Notes under the pieces: generated by a model | Database searches by the model: none | Told to the model about the DNA's origin: nothing | What the model saw: the letters and a program-made list of their open reading frames with translations, nothing else | Translations under genes and position numbers: made by a program | Assembly (NCBI RefSeq): GCF_003323735.1 | Contig: NZ_QOIM01000038.1 | Location: 186,001-250,000, forward strand | Direction of reading: 5' to 3' | Source: Streptomyces reniochalinae | GTDB taxonomy: Bacteria; Actinomycetota; Actinomycetes; Streptomycetales; Streptomycetaceae | DNA: 64,000 nucleotides | Shown here: positions 25,192 through 34,241 of the stretch, one piece after another | Numbering within the stretch: position 1 is the first letter of the stretch | Layout of the letters: each line of letters starts with the position of its first letter

Positions 25192-26052
25192 CTACCTGCG
25201 CACTTGACCGAGTACGCGTTCGCATCCGGCGAGGAAGTGGCGTGCGGCGCTTGCACTGACGGGAGCGCCGTCGTCGACCGCCGCGTCGCGCAGGCGGCGC
25301 AGGCCGTCGTAGACGGCGAGGGCCCCGGGCGCGACGCCGGCGAGGTCCAGCCGCTGCCGCAGCAGCGCGGGAGACCCGCGGTCGGCACGCGGATCGGGCA
25401 GCCGCGGCAGTACGGCGTCGAGTCCCGCGCTCAGCGCCGCCCAGGCCGCCGCCAACGCCCCGACGGGCGAGGCGTCGACGATCGCCCAGGAGTCCCGGAA
25501 GTCCGCCGCCGCCGGGAGCTCGCCCGCCGTGGGCGGCGACGGCTGCGGGTACCGCGGGCTCCCGTAGCCGGTCGTGTCCGCCGCCGGAACCGGCACCGGC
25601 ACCGTTTCCTGCGCCGGTTCCCGCCGCGACGCGCCGTCGTGGCCGGGTCCCGGAGAGGGACGGGGGGCCGGGGGCTGCCGGGGCGGGTACGAGCCCCCCG
25701 GCGGCAGGGGCTGCTGGTAGGGGGAAGGGTATGCGGGGGACGGAGCCTGCTGGTACGAGTCCCCTGCTGGGGGAGGCTGCTGGTACGGCCAGGTGGCCGG
25801 AGGGATCCCGTACGGTGCGGGTCCTGGTGGGGGTGTCTGCGCATCGGGGGTCTGCCGGTCCATCTGCTCGGCGAGTTCGCGCAGTTGCCGGGCCTCCGCC
25901 TCAAACTCGATGGCCCCGGCGGGGGTCTCGATCCGCGTCATCCGCGCGAACGCCTCGCGCAGGTAGTCGCGCAGGCACCAGGCGACCACGAGCGTCACCA
26001 CGGGCCAGACCACGGCCTCGACGTACCGGAGAACGAGATCGGCCACATCCAT
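25192..26052 (-). CDS. Membrane-anchored protein with Pro-rich middle region
   Basis: 286 aa. One N-terminal transmembrane helix (about 7-27, VLRYVEAVVWPVVTLVVAWCL) leads to a coiled-coil-prone stretch (FEAEARQLRELAEQMDRQ). A long Pro/Tyr/Gln-rich linker (about 70-180) joins it to a helical C-terminal domain (SWAIVDASPVGALAAAWAALSAGLDAVLP...). I do not recognise the family. It is transcribed with the YgiB-like and ATP-grasp genes, 108 nt upstream of the former. Confidence 0.6.
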   Translation of the reverse strand: MDVADLVLRYVEAVVWPVVTLVVAWCLRDYLREAFARMTRIETPAGAIEFEAEARQLRELAEQMDRQTPDAQTPPPGPAPYGIPPATWPYQQPPPAGDSYQQAPSPAYPSPYQQPLPPGGSYPPRQPPAPRPSPGPGHDGASRREPAQETVPVPVPAADTTGYGSPRYPQPSPPTAGELPAAADFRDSWAIVDASPVGALAAAWAALSAGLDAVLPRLPDPRADRGSPALLRQRLDLAGVAPGALAVYDGLRRLRDAAVDDGAPVSASAARHFLAGCERVLGQVRR

Positions 26053-26146
26053 GGGTCCATCCTGGCCCCCCGCACCGCGAACGGGGGCGGAATCGGGCCG
26101 CGTCCGGCCCGGTTCCGCCCCCGTCACGCCGGGGGAAGGCGACCGC

Positions 26147-28447
26147 TCACCTCCGCGTGGCGGGCTCCGCCTCCTCGTCGCGGGGGCTCGCGCCGCCCTG
26201 GCCCGGCAGCGCGGCGGCGCCGGGGTCGTCGCGGAGCTTCTCGCCCTCGACGTCGACGGTGGGCAGGACCCTGGCGAGCCAGCGCGGCAGCCACCAGGCG
26301 CGCCGGTCCAGCAGGTTGAGGACGGCGGGCACCAGCGCCATGCGGACGACGAACGCGTCGAAGAAGACGGCCACGGCGAGGCCGAAACCGATCATCTTCA
26401 CCATCGAGTCGCTGGAGCCGATGAACCCGGAGAAGACGGCGATCATGATGACGGCGGCCGCGGTGACGACCCGCGCGCCGTGCCGGAACCCGGTCACCAC
26501 CGCCTCCCGCGCCGACTCCCCGTGGGCATAGGCCTCCCGCATCCGGGTCACCAGGAAGACCTCGTAGTCCATCGCGAGGCCGAAGACCACACCCACCATG
26601 AAGATCGGCATCATCGACATGACCGGGCCTGTCTGCTCCACGCCGAACAGTCCGCCGAGCCAGCCCCACTGGAAGACCGCGACCACGGCGCCGAGCGCGG
26701 CGACGACGGACAGCAGGAAGCCCAGCGCGGCCTTCAACGGCACCAGCACGGAGCGGAAGACGACCATCAGCAGCAGGAACGCCAGGCCGACCACCAGCGC
26801 CAGGTAGGGCAGCAGCGCGTCGTTCAGCTTCTGCGAGACGTCGATGTTCATCGCCGTCGACCCGGTGACCAGGACGTCGGCGCCCGTCTTGGGGCTCAGT
26901 TCGGCACCCGTGTCGCGGATGTCGTGCACCAGGTCCTGGGTCTGCGTCGAGGACGGGTGCGAGTCGGGGACGACGGTGACCATCGCCGTGTCGCCCGCCT
27001 TGTTGAACTGCGGCTCGGCCACCCCCGCGATGCCGTCCAGCCGGGACAGCTCCCGCACGGTGTGGTCGACGGCGGCCTTGGGATCGTCGCTGCCCCGGGC
27101 GTCTATCACGGTCATCAGGGGGCCGTTGAAGCCGGGCCCGAAGCCGTCCGACAGCAGGTCGTAGGCCTTGCGCTGGGTGGTGTCCGTCGGCTTCGACCCG
27201 TCGTCGGGCAGGCCGAGTTCGAGGGAGGTGGCCGGCAGGGCGATCACGCCGAGGCCCACCACGCCGGCCAGCAGCACGGCGACGGGGCGCCGCTGGACGA
27301 ACCGCGCCCAGCGGGTGCCGGCAGGCTCCCTGGCCGGCGGCTTCCCGGCCTGCTCCCCCGGGTCGGCTGCCTGCGCGGTCTGCGCGGCCTGTACGCCGGC
27401 CTCCCCTGCCTGCTCGCGTGCCTGCTTGCGTGCCTTGCGGCCGACGATGCGGCTCCCGGCGAAGCCCAGCAAAGCGGGGATCAGCGTGAGGGCCACCAGC
27501 ACGGCGATGGCGACGGTTCCGGCCGCCGCGACGCCCATCTTGGTGAGCATCGGGATGTTGACGACCGCCAGCCCGACCAGCGCGATGATGACCGTCAGAC
27601 CGGCGAAGACCACCGCGGAGCCCGCCGTGCCGACGGCCCGCCCCGCGGCCTCCTCCCGCGCGCGGCCCTCGTGGAGTTCGGCGCGGTAGCGGGAGACGAC
27701 GAACAGCGCGTAGTCGATGCCGACCGCCAGGCCGATCATCATGGCCAGAATGGAGGTGGTGGAGCCCAGGTCCATCACACTGGCGAGCGCGGTGATCGTG
27801 GAGACACCGATGCCCACGCCGATCAGCGCGGTCAGCAGCGGAAGTCCGGCGGCGACCAGCGAGCCGAAGGTGACGACCAGGACGACGGCGGCGACCACCA
27901 CGCCGATGACCTCGCCGGCGCCCGTCGTCGGGATGGTGCTCAGCGCGTCACCGCCGATCTCCACCGTCATGCCGCCGTCCCGCGCCTGCTCACCGGTCTT
28001 CTCGAGCGCGTCGCGGGTGTCGTCGGACAGCTCCATCGAGCTGACCTTGTAGTTGACCGAGATGTAGGCGGTCTCGCCGTCCTTGCTGACGGCCTTGCCG
28101 GTGAACGGGTCGATGACCCTGGCCACCTCGTCGGACCCGGACTTCAGCGCGGCGACGGCGTCCTGGACCGCGGCCTTGTTGGCCGGGTCGGTGATCTTCT
28201 CGCCCTTGGGTGCGTCGAAGACGACGCGCGCGGTGGCGCCGTCGGCGTTGGCACCGGGGAAGCGCTGGTCCAGCAGGTCGAAGGCCTTCTGGGCCTCGGT
28301 GCCCGGAATCGAGAAGGAGGTGGAGGCGGCGGGCGGCGCGCTGGCGGCGCCCGCCCCCGCTATCGCGAGCAACGCCACCCACAGCAGCACGACGATGCCG
28401 CGCCGCCGGAAGGCGAGCCGCCCCAGGCGGGAGAGGAAGGTTGCCAC
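26147..28447 (-). CDS. MMPL-family (RND) exporter
   Basis: 766 aa. Twelve membrane helices are arranged as 1 + 5 twice. Typical segments are LARLAFRRRGIVVLLWVALL at the N-terminus, GLAVGIDYALFVVSRYRAEL in the first half and VVFGLAMDYEVFLVTRMREAY in the second half, where the embedded Asp-Tyr pairs carry protons. An Arg/Lys/Ala-rich cytosolic loop with EQAGEAGVQAAQTAQAADPGEQA lies between halves. Exported substrate (lipid, drug or polyketide) is not evident. The divergently located TetR gene lies 121 bp upstream on the same strand and is the likely regulator. Confidence 0.9.
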   Translation of the reverse strand: MATFLSRLGRLAFRRRGIVVLLWVALLAIAGAGAASAPPAASTSFSIPGTEAQKAFDLLDQRFPGANADGATARVVFDAPKGEKITDPANKAAVQDAVAALKSGSDEVARVIDPFTGKAVSKDGETAYISVNYKVSSMELSDDTRDALEKTGEQARDGGMTVEIGGDALSTIPTTGAGEVIGVVVAAVVLVVTFGSLVAAGLPLLTALIGVGIGVSTITALASVMDLGSTTSILAMMIGLAVGIDYALFVVSRYRAELHEGRAREEAAGRAVGTAGSAVVFAGLTVIIALVGLAVVNIPMLTKMGVAAAGTVAIAVLVALTLIPALLGFAGSRIVGRKARKQAREQAGEAGVQAAQTAQAADPGEQAGKPPAREPAGTRWARFVQRRPVAVLLAGVVGLGVIALPATSLELGLPDDGSKPTDTTQRKAYDLLSDGFGPGFNGPLMTVIDARGSDDPKAAVDHTVRELSRLDGIAGVAEPQFNKAGDTAMVTVVPDSHPSSTQTQDLVHDIRDTGAELSPKTGADVLVTGSTAMNIDVSQKLNDALLPYLALVVGLAFLLLMVVFRSVLVPLKAALGFLLSVVAALGAVVAVFQWGWLGGLFGVEQTGPVMSMMPIFMVGVVFGLAMDYEVFLVTRMREAYAHGESAREAVVTGFRHGARVVTAAAVIMIAVFSGFIGSSDSMVKMIGFGLAVAVFFDAFVVRMALVPAVLNLLDRRAWWLPRWLARVLPTVDVEGEKLRDDPGAAALPGQGGASPRDEEAEPATRR

Positions 28448-28568
28448 GGGTGGAACTCCAGAGGTGATGAGGGACCCGCGAGGCGCCGGCGCGCACGTCG
28501 CTGGACGCGCGGGGCCCTGGGTGCGGGTGGAGCTGGTGGAGAGAGGAAGGAGAGGGGGTGTGCCGGCT

Positions 28569-29165
28569 TCAGGCGCGCAGTGCGGGCAGCACGACGGCGT
28601 CGAGGTAGGTGGCCAGGAAGTCCTGGGTTGCCGCGAGTCCTTCGATCAGTTCGCGGCTGATCAGCGCGCCGACGAGCATGTGCGGCACGAAATCGAGAGC
28701 GGGGTTGTCGGAGCGGATCTCGCCCCGCTCCACCGCCCGGTCGAGCATCACGTGCAGGTCGGCGATGCTCGGTTCGATCAGCAGCTCGCGCAGGGCTCTG
28801 AGCAGCTCGGGGCTGTCGTGGGCCGCGCGGCCCACACCGCGCATGAGCGCGGCGTCCTGTTCGATCCGGCAGTCGTCGAACGCGTGCACGATGGCGTCCC
28901 TGAGGTCACCGCGCAGCGAGCCCGTGTCGGCGACACCTCGCGCGGCGCCAGGTCTCCCGTGCTTGAGCGCGCGGGCGACGAGCTCGGGCTTGCTGCCCCA
29001 CTGCCGGTAGAGGGTGGCCTTGCTGGAGTGCGTAGCGGTGGCGACGGCGTCCATGGTGAGCGCGTCGTACCCCACCTCGCGCAGCAGTTGGAGCACGGCG
29101 CCGTAGAGCTCCGCCTCGCGCTCCGGAGTGATTCTGCTGCGCCGCGTCGCTGCCACGGACGTCAT
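28569..29165 (-). CDS. TetR-family regulator
   Basis: 198 aa from ATG 29165, which has GGAGG 7 nt upstream. The HTH is at about 15-60 (EREAELYGAVLQLLREVGYDALTMDAVATATHSSKATLYRQWGSK). The C-terminal ligand domain includes MRGVGRAAHDSPELLRALREL. It lies upstream of the MMPL exporter on the same strand and faces its own palindromic operator at 29180, so repression of the exporter operon is predicted. Confidence 0.9.
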   Translation of the reverse strand: MTSVAATRRSRITPEREAELYGAVLQLLREVGYDALTMDAVATATHSSKATLYRQWGSKPELVARALKHGRPGAARGVADTGSLRGDLRDAIVHAFDDCRIEQDAALMRGVGRAAHDSPELLRALRELLIEPSIADLHVMLDRAVERGEIRSDNPALDFVPHMLVGALISRELIEGLAATQDFLATYLDAVVLPALRA

Positions 29166-29179
29166 TCCGGCACCTCCAG

Positions 29180-29202
29180 CAGTACGAAACGGTTTCGTAC
29201 TG
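29180..29202. promoter_or_regulatory. TetR operator, perfect palindrome
   Basis: CAGTACGAAAC-G-GTTTCGTACTG: 11-bp perfect arms around a single central base, 15 bp upstream of the tetR start codon. The size and symmetry are typical for a TetR-family dimer site. Confidence 0.75.
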
Positions 29203-29227
29203 CTACTGACCATACGGCACCGGCGAG

Positions 29228-29245
29228 CGAAACGGAAACGTTTCG
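29228..29245. promoter_or_regulatory. Second, shorter TetR-like operator
   Basis: CGAAACG-GAAA-CGTTTCG shares the CGAAAC...GTTTCG core with the site at 29180 but has a wider centre. It lies 25 bp further upstream and could be a second binding site. Confidence 0.5.
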
Positions 29246-29312
29246 ATGAGGGGTGCGTGCCGGTCGCCTCGACCGGCTCGGCCCGATCACCGAGCCGAGC
29301 CGGTCGGGCGGT

Positions 29313-30245
29313 TCACCGCACCGTCAGCACCAGCTTGCCGTCCAGGCCGCCCGCCTCACCGGCGCGGTGTGCCCGCGCGGCCCCGGCGAGGGGGATCGGC
29401 TCGTGCAGCGGCACGTCGAGCGTGCCGCGCCGGTGCAGGGCCAGCACCCGGTCGAGGGCCTCACCGGTGCGCTCCTCGTCGGCGGCCCCCGAGGAGAAGC
29501 GCACGCCGAGCGACTGCGCCGCCTGCGGATCGGCCAGCGTCAGCACCCGCGCCGGGCCGCCCACCAGCCGCACGGACTCCCCCAGCACGTCCGCGCCCGA
29601 GGCGTCCAGCACGGCGGCGACCCCGCCGGGGGCGGCGGCCCGCACCCGGTCGGCCCAGCCGTTCCCGTACGTCACCTGCGTGGCTCCCAGGCGCGTCAGC
29701 CGCTCCCGCTCCCGCTCACCTGCCGTGCCGACCACGTGTGCGCCGCTCTCCAGCGCGAACTGCACCGCGAGGTTGCCCACGGCCCCACCCGCGCCGTGGA
29801 CCAGCACGGTCTCCCCCGCCGCGACCTGAAGTTCGGTGAGGGCCCGGTGGGCGGCCTCCGCCGCGACCGGCAACCCGGCGGCCCGCCGCACGTCCAGGTC
29901 GTCGGGCCGCCGCCGCAGCCGCGCGGTGTCGGCCAGCAGGAGCGAGGCGTACGCGCTGGGTGCGCGGCCGAAGACCTCGTCACCCGCCGCCAGGTCGCCG
30001 ACGCCGTCGCCCACCGACTCGACCGTGCCGGCGAACTCCAGCCCGGGGATGTGCGGCAGCGTGACGGGCATGGCGGTGACCATGGCGCCGCTCCGGATCT
30101 TCCAGTCCAGCGGGTTGACGCCCACGGCCCGCACCGCGATCCGCACCTGGTCGGGGTCGGGCTCGGGGACGTCGATACCGGTCGGCTGGAGGACCTCGGG
30201 ATCCCCGTAGGTGGCGAAGGCGATGGCCTCGGGCATGGCGGACAC
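29313..30245 (-). CDS. Medium-chain NADP-dependent oxidoreductase (quinone-reductase type)
   Basis: 310 aa. GroES-like N-terminal domain (VRAVGVNPLDWKIRSGAMV, PHIPGLEFAGTVESVG) and Rossmann domain with GAGGAVGNLAVQFA and VVGTAGERERERLTRLGATQV. The catalytic-zinc cysteines are missing, placing it with zinc-independent quinone reductases. The GTG at 30245 is favoured by AGAGGA 6 nt upstream; ATG 30236 is possible. It is separated from the TetR/MMPL unit by a 147-bp stretch containing that unit's operators. Confidence 0.88.
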   Translation of the reverse strand: MSAMPEAIAFATYGDPEVLQPTGIDVPEPDPDQVRIAVRAVGVNPLDWKIRSGAMVTAMPVTLPHIPGLEFAGTVESVGDGVGDLAAGDEVFGRAPSAYASLLLADTARLRRRPDDLDVRRAAGLPVAAEAAHRALTELQVAAGETVLVHGAGGAVGNLAVQFALESGAHVVGTAGERERERLTRLGATQVTYGNGWADRVRAAAPGGVAAVLDASGADVLGESVRLVGGPARVLTLADPQAAQSLGVRFSSGAADEERTGEALDRVLALHRRGTLDVPLHEPIPLAGAARAHRAGEAGGLDGKLVLTVR

Positions 30246-30317
30246 CTGCTTTCCTCTGGGTGGCTCAGTCCGCCCGCGTTCCCCGCGCGGGGGCTCGCCA
30301 TGCCCGCTCGCTCGCCG

Positions 30318-31868
30318 TCACCGACCTGGCTCCCGGCTCGCCCCCTCCCCCGCCACCGAGTCCGTCACAGGGTCGGCCGGGTCGGGGAGACTCGTCCCCG
30401 TGCCGCCGGGCGTCTCCGCTGCGCCGGTCGCCACCCGGCTGTTGCGGCGTCCCCACAGCAGGTAGATCAGGACCCCCACCGCCATCCACGCCAGGAAGCG
30501 CGCCCAGGTGATCAGCGGCAGGCTGCCCACCAGGACCAGGCACAGGGCCAGCGCCACCAGGGGAAGCACCGGGACCCACGGCGTACGGAAAGCGCGGGGC
30601 AGGTCGGGGCGGCGGCGCCGGAGGTAGATCACGCCCACGCACACGGCGATGAACGAGGTGAGCATCCCGATGTTGCCGAGTTCCGCGAGGTCCTGGATGG
30701 GCAGCAGTGCCGTCATCAGGGCCACCATGCAGCCGAGCGTCCAGGTGATCCGGCGCGGGCTGCGGGTGACCGGGTGGACCCGCGCGAACCAGCCGGGCAG
30801 CAGCCGGTCGCGGCTCATGGCGAGGAAGACCCGGCTCTGCCCCAGCAGCATGATCATGACGACGGTCGTCAGCCCGCAGATGGCGCCGACGCCGACGACC
30901 CGCACCGCCCAGTCCTCACCCGCGGCCTGGAGCGCCCCCGTCACCGGGGCGGCGTTGTCCAGTTGGGCGTAGGGCCGCATCCCGGTGACGACCAGCGAGA
31001 CGGCGACGTAGAGGGTGGCGCAGGCGGCGACCGTGGCCATCAGCGCGATCGGCAGGGTGCGCTGCGGGCGCTTGGCCTCCTCCGCGCTGCTGGCCATGAT
31101 GTCGAAGCCGGAGTACGAGCCGAACACGATGGCGGCTCCGGTGAGGATTCCGGCGAAGCCGAAGGTGGCGTTCGTACTGATCCCGGCCCAGCCCAGCAGC
31201 GGCTGCTCCCAGAAGCCGCCCTCGGCTCCCGCGGGACGGGACTCGGGCACGAACGGCGCCCAGTTGTCCGGGTCGACGTGGGAGACGCCGACGACCAGGA
31301 AGAGCACGATGGCCGCCAACTTGACCAGTGTCATGGCCGTGTTGAGGCGTGAGGTGGTGCGCACGCCGGCGGCCAGGATCGCGGTGAGCACGAGGATGAC
31401 GGCGACCGCGGGCACGTTGACGGCCGCCTCGGGTCCGGCTATGGCCTCCGGGAGCCGTATCCCGAAGGTGGCCAGGAAGTCGGTGACGTACTGGGACCAT
31501 CCGGCGGCGACCGCGCCGGCTCCCATCGTCATGTCGAGGATGAGGTCCCAGCCGATCAGCCAGGCGATCGGCTCACCCAGTGACACGTAAGCGAACGTGT
31601 AGGCGCTGCCCGCGACCGGCACCGTGCTGGCGAACTCCATGTAGCACAGGGCCACCAGCCCCGAGACGAAGGCGCCCAGCGCGAAGGAGAGGGCGATGGC
31701 GGGTCCGGCGTAGTTGGCTGCCGCGGTGCCGGTCAGAACGAAGATGCCGCCGCCGATGGTGACGCCGATGCCCATCATCGTCAGCTGGAGCGGCCCCAGC
31801 GTGCGGTTCAGCCGGGTGGCGGGGCGCTCGGCGTCCCGCAGTGTCGCTTCGATCGATTTGGTGCGCAC
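30318..31868 (-). CDS. APC-superfamily amino acid permease
   Basis: 516 aa from GTG 31868 with AGGAGAGGGA upstream. About 12-14 helices. The N-terminal helix-1 motif GIGVTIGGGIFVLTG (about 33-47) marks the cationic amino acid transporter branch. YMEFASTVPVAGSAYTFAYVSLGEPIAWLIGWDLILDM follows. The aminotransferase gene ends 11 nt upstream, so uptake and transamination are probably co-expressed. The substrate is likely an amino acid; which one is not clear. Confidence 0.88.
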   Translation of the reverse strand: MRTKSIEATLRDAERPATRLNRTLGPLQLTMMGIGVTIGGGIFVLTGTAAANYAGPAIALSFALGAFVSGLVALCYMEFASTVPVAGSAYTFAYVSLGEPIAWLIGWDLILDMTMGAGAVAAGWSQYVTDFLATFGIRLPEAIAGPEAAVNVPAVAVILVLTAILAAGVRTTSRLNTAMTLVKLAAIVLFLVVGVSHVDPDNWAPFVPESRPAGAEGGFWEQPLLGWAGISTNATFGFAGILTGAAIVFGSYSGFDIMASSAEEAKRPQRTLPIALMATVAACATLYVAVSLVVTGMRPYAQLDNAAPVTGALQAAGEDWAVRVVGVGAICGLTTVVMIMLLGQSRVFLAMSRDRLLPGWFARVHPVTRSPRRITWTLGCMVALMTALLPIQDLAELGNIGMLTSFIAVCVGVIYLRRRRPDLPRAFRTPWVPVLPLVALALCLVLVGSLPLITWARFLAWMAVGVLIYLLWGRRNSRVATGAAETPGGTGTSLPDPADPVTDSVAGEGASREPGR

Positions 31869-31879
31869 GCGTCCCTCTC

Positions 31880-33202
31880 CTATGCCTGGGCGTCCACGCC
31901 GGCGCCTGACGCGTCCGCGTGGGCGTCCCCGTGTGCGGCGTCGGCCGCCCGGACGCCGGGCGCCTCCGGGTGGGCGCCGGGTGCGTCCGGGTGGGCGGTG
32001 GTCTCCGTGTCTGCCCGGCACTCCGCGAGGCAGGCGGGCAGCTGTTCGGCCAGGTGGGCGTAGTCGGCGGCGTCGTTGTACAGGTGCGCGGACAGCCGCA
32101 GGAAGCCTCGGCCGTTCCAGGTGGTGCAGGCGACGTCGCAGCCGGTGCGGGCGGAGATGCGGCGCTGGAGCGCGTGCGCCGCCTCCTGGTCGGCGGCCAG
32201 CCCCGCGGGCAGCGGCACCAGCCGCATGGCGGGCGCGGCGCAGGCGGCCAGTTCGGCCGGCGCCTCGGTGCGGCCCAGTGCCGCGGCGAGCGTGTGCTGT
32301 GCCGCGTCGGCCAGTTGCGTCATCCGCGCGCGGGCGGCGTCCCAGCCGTAGCGGCGTTCGATGAACTCCAGCGCCGCGGGGGCCGCGAGCCAGGCGGTGA
32401 GGTCCGCGGTGCCCTGGTGGTCGAACCGCTGGGGGAACGGCTCGGGCGCGCCCCAGGAGTCGACGACGGGGTACAGCTCCTGGGCGAGGGGGCCCCGCGC
32501 CACCAGGGCGCCCGTGCCGCGCGGGGTGCAGGGCCACTTGTGCAGGTTGCCCACCCAGTAGTCGGCTTCGCCCGCGTGCGCGAGGGGGTCGGCGAGCATG
32601 CCGGGGCCGTGGGCGCCGTCCACCAGCACGCGGGCACCCGCGCTGTGGGCGACACCCACCAGGTCGGCGACCGGGAACAGGCGGGCGGTCGCCGAGGTGA
32701 TCTGGTCGACGACGAGGAGGGAGACGGGCCCGGCGGCCAGTGCCGCCCCCACCCGTGCGGTGATCTCCTCAGCCGTGGCGCCCAGCGGCAGGTGCACCGT
32801 GCGGACGCGCGCCCCGGCACGGCGTGCGGCGCGTTCGACCGCCCAGACGACGGCGCCGTAGGCGTGGTCGGTCAGCAGCACCTCGGTCTCCGGCGGCAGC
32901 GTGATGCTGCCCAGCACGGCGCTGACGCCCGCGCTGGCGTTCGCCACCAGCGCCAGGTCCTCGGGCGGGGTGCGCAAGTAGCGGGCGATGTGCGTGCGGG
33001 CGTGCGCCACCCGCTCGGGCAGGCCGCGGAACCACGGGTCGGGCCCCGCGTCCATCTCCGTCCGCAGGGCCTGCTGCGCCGCGAGCGCCGCGCGCGGCAC
33101 CGCGCCGTAGGAGCCGTGGTTCAGGTGGCGGACGGCCGGGTCCAGTGCCCAGTCCTCGAACGGGTGCCCGGCGCCCTGGCCGGGTTCGGTGGAGGGGGTC
33201 AT
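31880..33202 (-). CDS. Class V aminotransferase (isopenicillin-N-epimerase-like)
   Basis: 440 aa PLP enzyme. The N-terminal HLNHGSYGAVPRAALAAQQAL and the PLP lysine in YWVGNLHKWPCTPRGTGAL are diagnostic of the CefD/egtE-like branch of fold-type I. VLVDGAHGPGML carries the pyridine-binding Asp. The C-terminal 45 residues are a low-complexity Ala/Asp/Pro-rich tail (DAPGAHPEAPGVRAADAAHGDAHADASG). It is divergent from a FadR-type regulator and shares a transcript with an amino acid permease. Confidence 0.85.
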   Translation of the reverse strand: MTPSTEPGQGAGHPFEDWALDPAVRHLNHGSYGAVPRAALAAQQALRTEMDAGPDPWFRGLPERVAHARTHIARYLRTPPEDLALVANASAGVSAVLGSITLPPETEVLLTDHAYGAVVWAVERAARRAGARVRTVHLPLGATAEEITARVGAALAAGPVSLLVVDQITSATARLFPVADLVGVAHSAGARVLVDGAHGPGMLADPLAHAGEADYWVGNLHKWPCTPRGTGALVARGPLAQELYPVVDSWGAPEPFPQRFDHQGTADLTAWLAAPAALEFIERRYGWDAARARMTQLADAAQHTLAAALGRTEAPAELAACAAPAMRLVPLPAGLAADQEAAHALQRRISARTGCDVACTTWNGRGFLRLSAHLYNDAADYAHLAEQLPACLAECRADTETTAHPDAPGAHPEAPGVRAADAAHGDAHADASGAGVDAQA

Positions 33203-33225
33203 ACGCAGAACGGCCTCGCAGAGTT

Positions 33226-33235
33226 GTCTGATGAC
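33226..33235. promoter_or_regulatory. Partial copy of the GntR operator near the aminotransferase start
   Basis: GTCTGATGAC reproduces most of one strand of the 13-bp palindrome at 33331 (GTCATCTGATGAC in that orientation). It lies 24 bp upstream of the aminotransferase ATG, a position suitable for repression. Confidence 0.4.
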
Positions 33236-33330
33236 TTGCTGACGTTCTCCGGGACGGTAGACGGCAATGCCCTTGTCCGACAGGGGTGGACGAGTAAATT
33301 TCACTCCCTGACCCGACGGCTCGACGAGGA

Positions 33331-33343
33331 GTCATCAGATGAC
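33331..33343. promoter_or_regulatory. FadR/GntR operator candidate
   Basis: GTCATC-A-GATGAC is a perfect 13-bp palindrome in the middle of the 261-bp divergent region (33203-33463). GT...AC-bounded short palindromes are usual sites for the FadR subfamily. The rest of this gap contains AT-richer promoter-like sequence (GTAAATTTCAC, 33293-33303). Confidence 0.55.
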
Positions 33344-33463
33344 CCGCGTGTGTCACGTTGCTGCCCGGGGGTGTGTCATCGTTGCTGCGGCGGCACGCCG
33401 GGCCCACGGACGTGCGCGGGCACGACGGCGGAACGGGAACGGGACGGGAGCGGAACGGGCGAC

Positions 33464-34156
33464 ATGGCGGCGACGGACACGGCGGCGCGCGGACTGCGCG
33501 CCATGCTCGGCAGCGGCGAACTGACCCCGGGCCAGCAGCTGCCCCCCGAACCCGAACTCTGCTCCCGCCTCGGCGTCTCGCGCGGCTCCCTGCGTGAGGC
33601 CGTCCGCTCACTGGCCGCCCTCGGGATGCTGGAGTCCCGGCACGGCTCCGGCACGTACGTCTCCGCGCTGCTGCCCGCGCAGATGCTCGCGGGATTCGCC
33701 GCCACGGTCGACGTGCTGCCGCTGGACGGGCTGCTGGAGCTGTACGACGTACGCCGCGGCCTGGAGTCCCACGCGGCGGCCCTGGCGGCCGCCCGCGCCG
33801 AGGACGGCGTCGTCGACCGGCTGCGCGCACTCCACGCGCGGCTGTCCGTGACCGAGGACGACGACGAACTCCACGACCTCGACCGCGAGTTCCACGCCAC
33901 CCTGTGCGCGGCGAGCGGCAACGACACACTCGCCGCTCTGTGCGACATCCTCCGCTCCCGCGGCCGCCACTACAGCGTCTACGGCACCGAGGAGACGGAC
34001 GCCCTGCGGACCGCCAGCGACCTCGGCCACGAAGCCCTCATCGCCGCGCTCGCCGCCCGCGACCCCCAGGCGGCGGCGGCCGCGGCCAGCGCCCACCTGT
34101 CCCAGACGGAACGCTGGCTGCGCCGCCTGCGTCCCACCCCCGGCTCGGGTCGCTGA
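33464..34156 (+). CDS. FadR-subfamily GntR regulator
   Basis: 230 aa. The winged helix (about 3-70) reads LRAMLGSGELTPGQQLPPEPELCSRLGVSRGSLREAVRSLAALGMLESRHGSGTYVS. The all-helical FCD domain follows (LLELYDVRRGLESHAAALAAARAEDG, DREFHATLCAASGNDTLAALCDIL), containing Asp/His residues that bind a metal in this fold. Members sense carboxylates or amino acids. It lies between the divergent aminotransferase/permease pair and the downstream cyclodeaminase-like gene, and probably controls both. Confidence 0.88.
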   Translation: MAATDTAARGLRAMLGSGELTPGQQLPPEPELCSRLGVSRGSLREAVRSLAALGMLESRHGSGTYVSALLPAQMLAGFAATVDVLPLDGLLELYDVRRGLESHAAALAAARAEDGVVDRLRALHARLSVTEDDDELHDLDREFHATLCAASGNDTLAALCDILRSRGRHYSVYGTEETDALRTASDLGHEALIAALAARDPQAAAAAASAHLSQTERWLRRLRPTPGSGR

Positions 34157-34183
34157 GGTCCGCGCGCGGTGGCGCGCGGGACC
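34157..34183 (+). terminator. Hairpin after the FadR-type gene
   Basis: GGTCCGCGCGC pairs with GCGCGCGGGACC around GGTG with one bulged G. It begins immediately after the stop codon. No U tract is present, so it may be a weak terminator. Confidence 0.4.
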
Positions 34184-34241
34184 CGGCCCCGCCGTGGGAG
34201 GCTCGGATGAACGACCACCCACCGCCGTAGGGGGCAGCACC

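Noticed and set aside
23413..26319. 968-residue plus-strand open frame across the ATP-grasp and YgiB-like genes
   Set aside because: High GC leaves long open antisense frames. Its sequence is compositionally biased and the minus-strand genes have recognisable domains.
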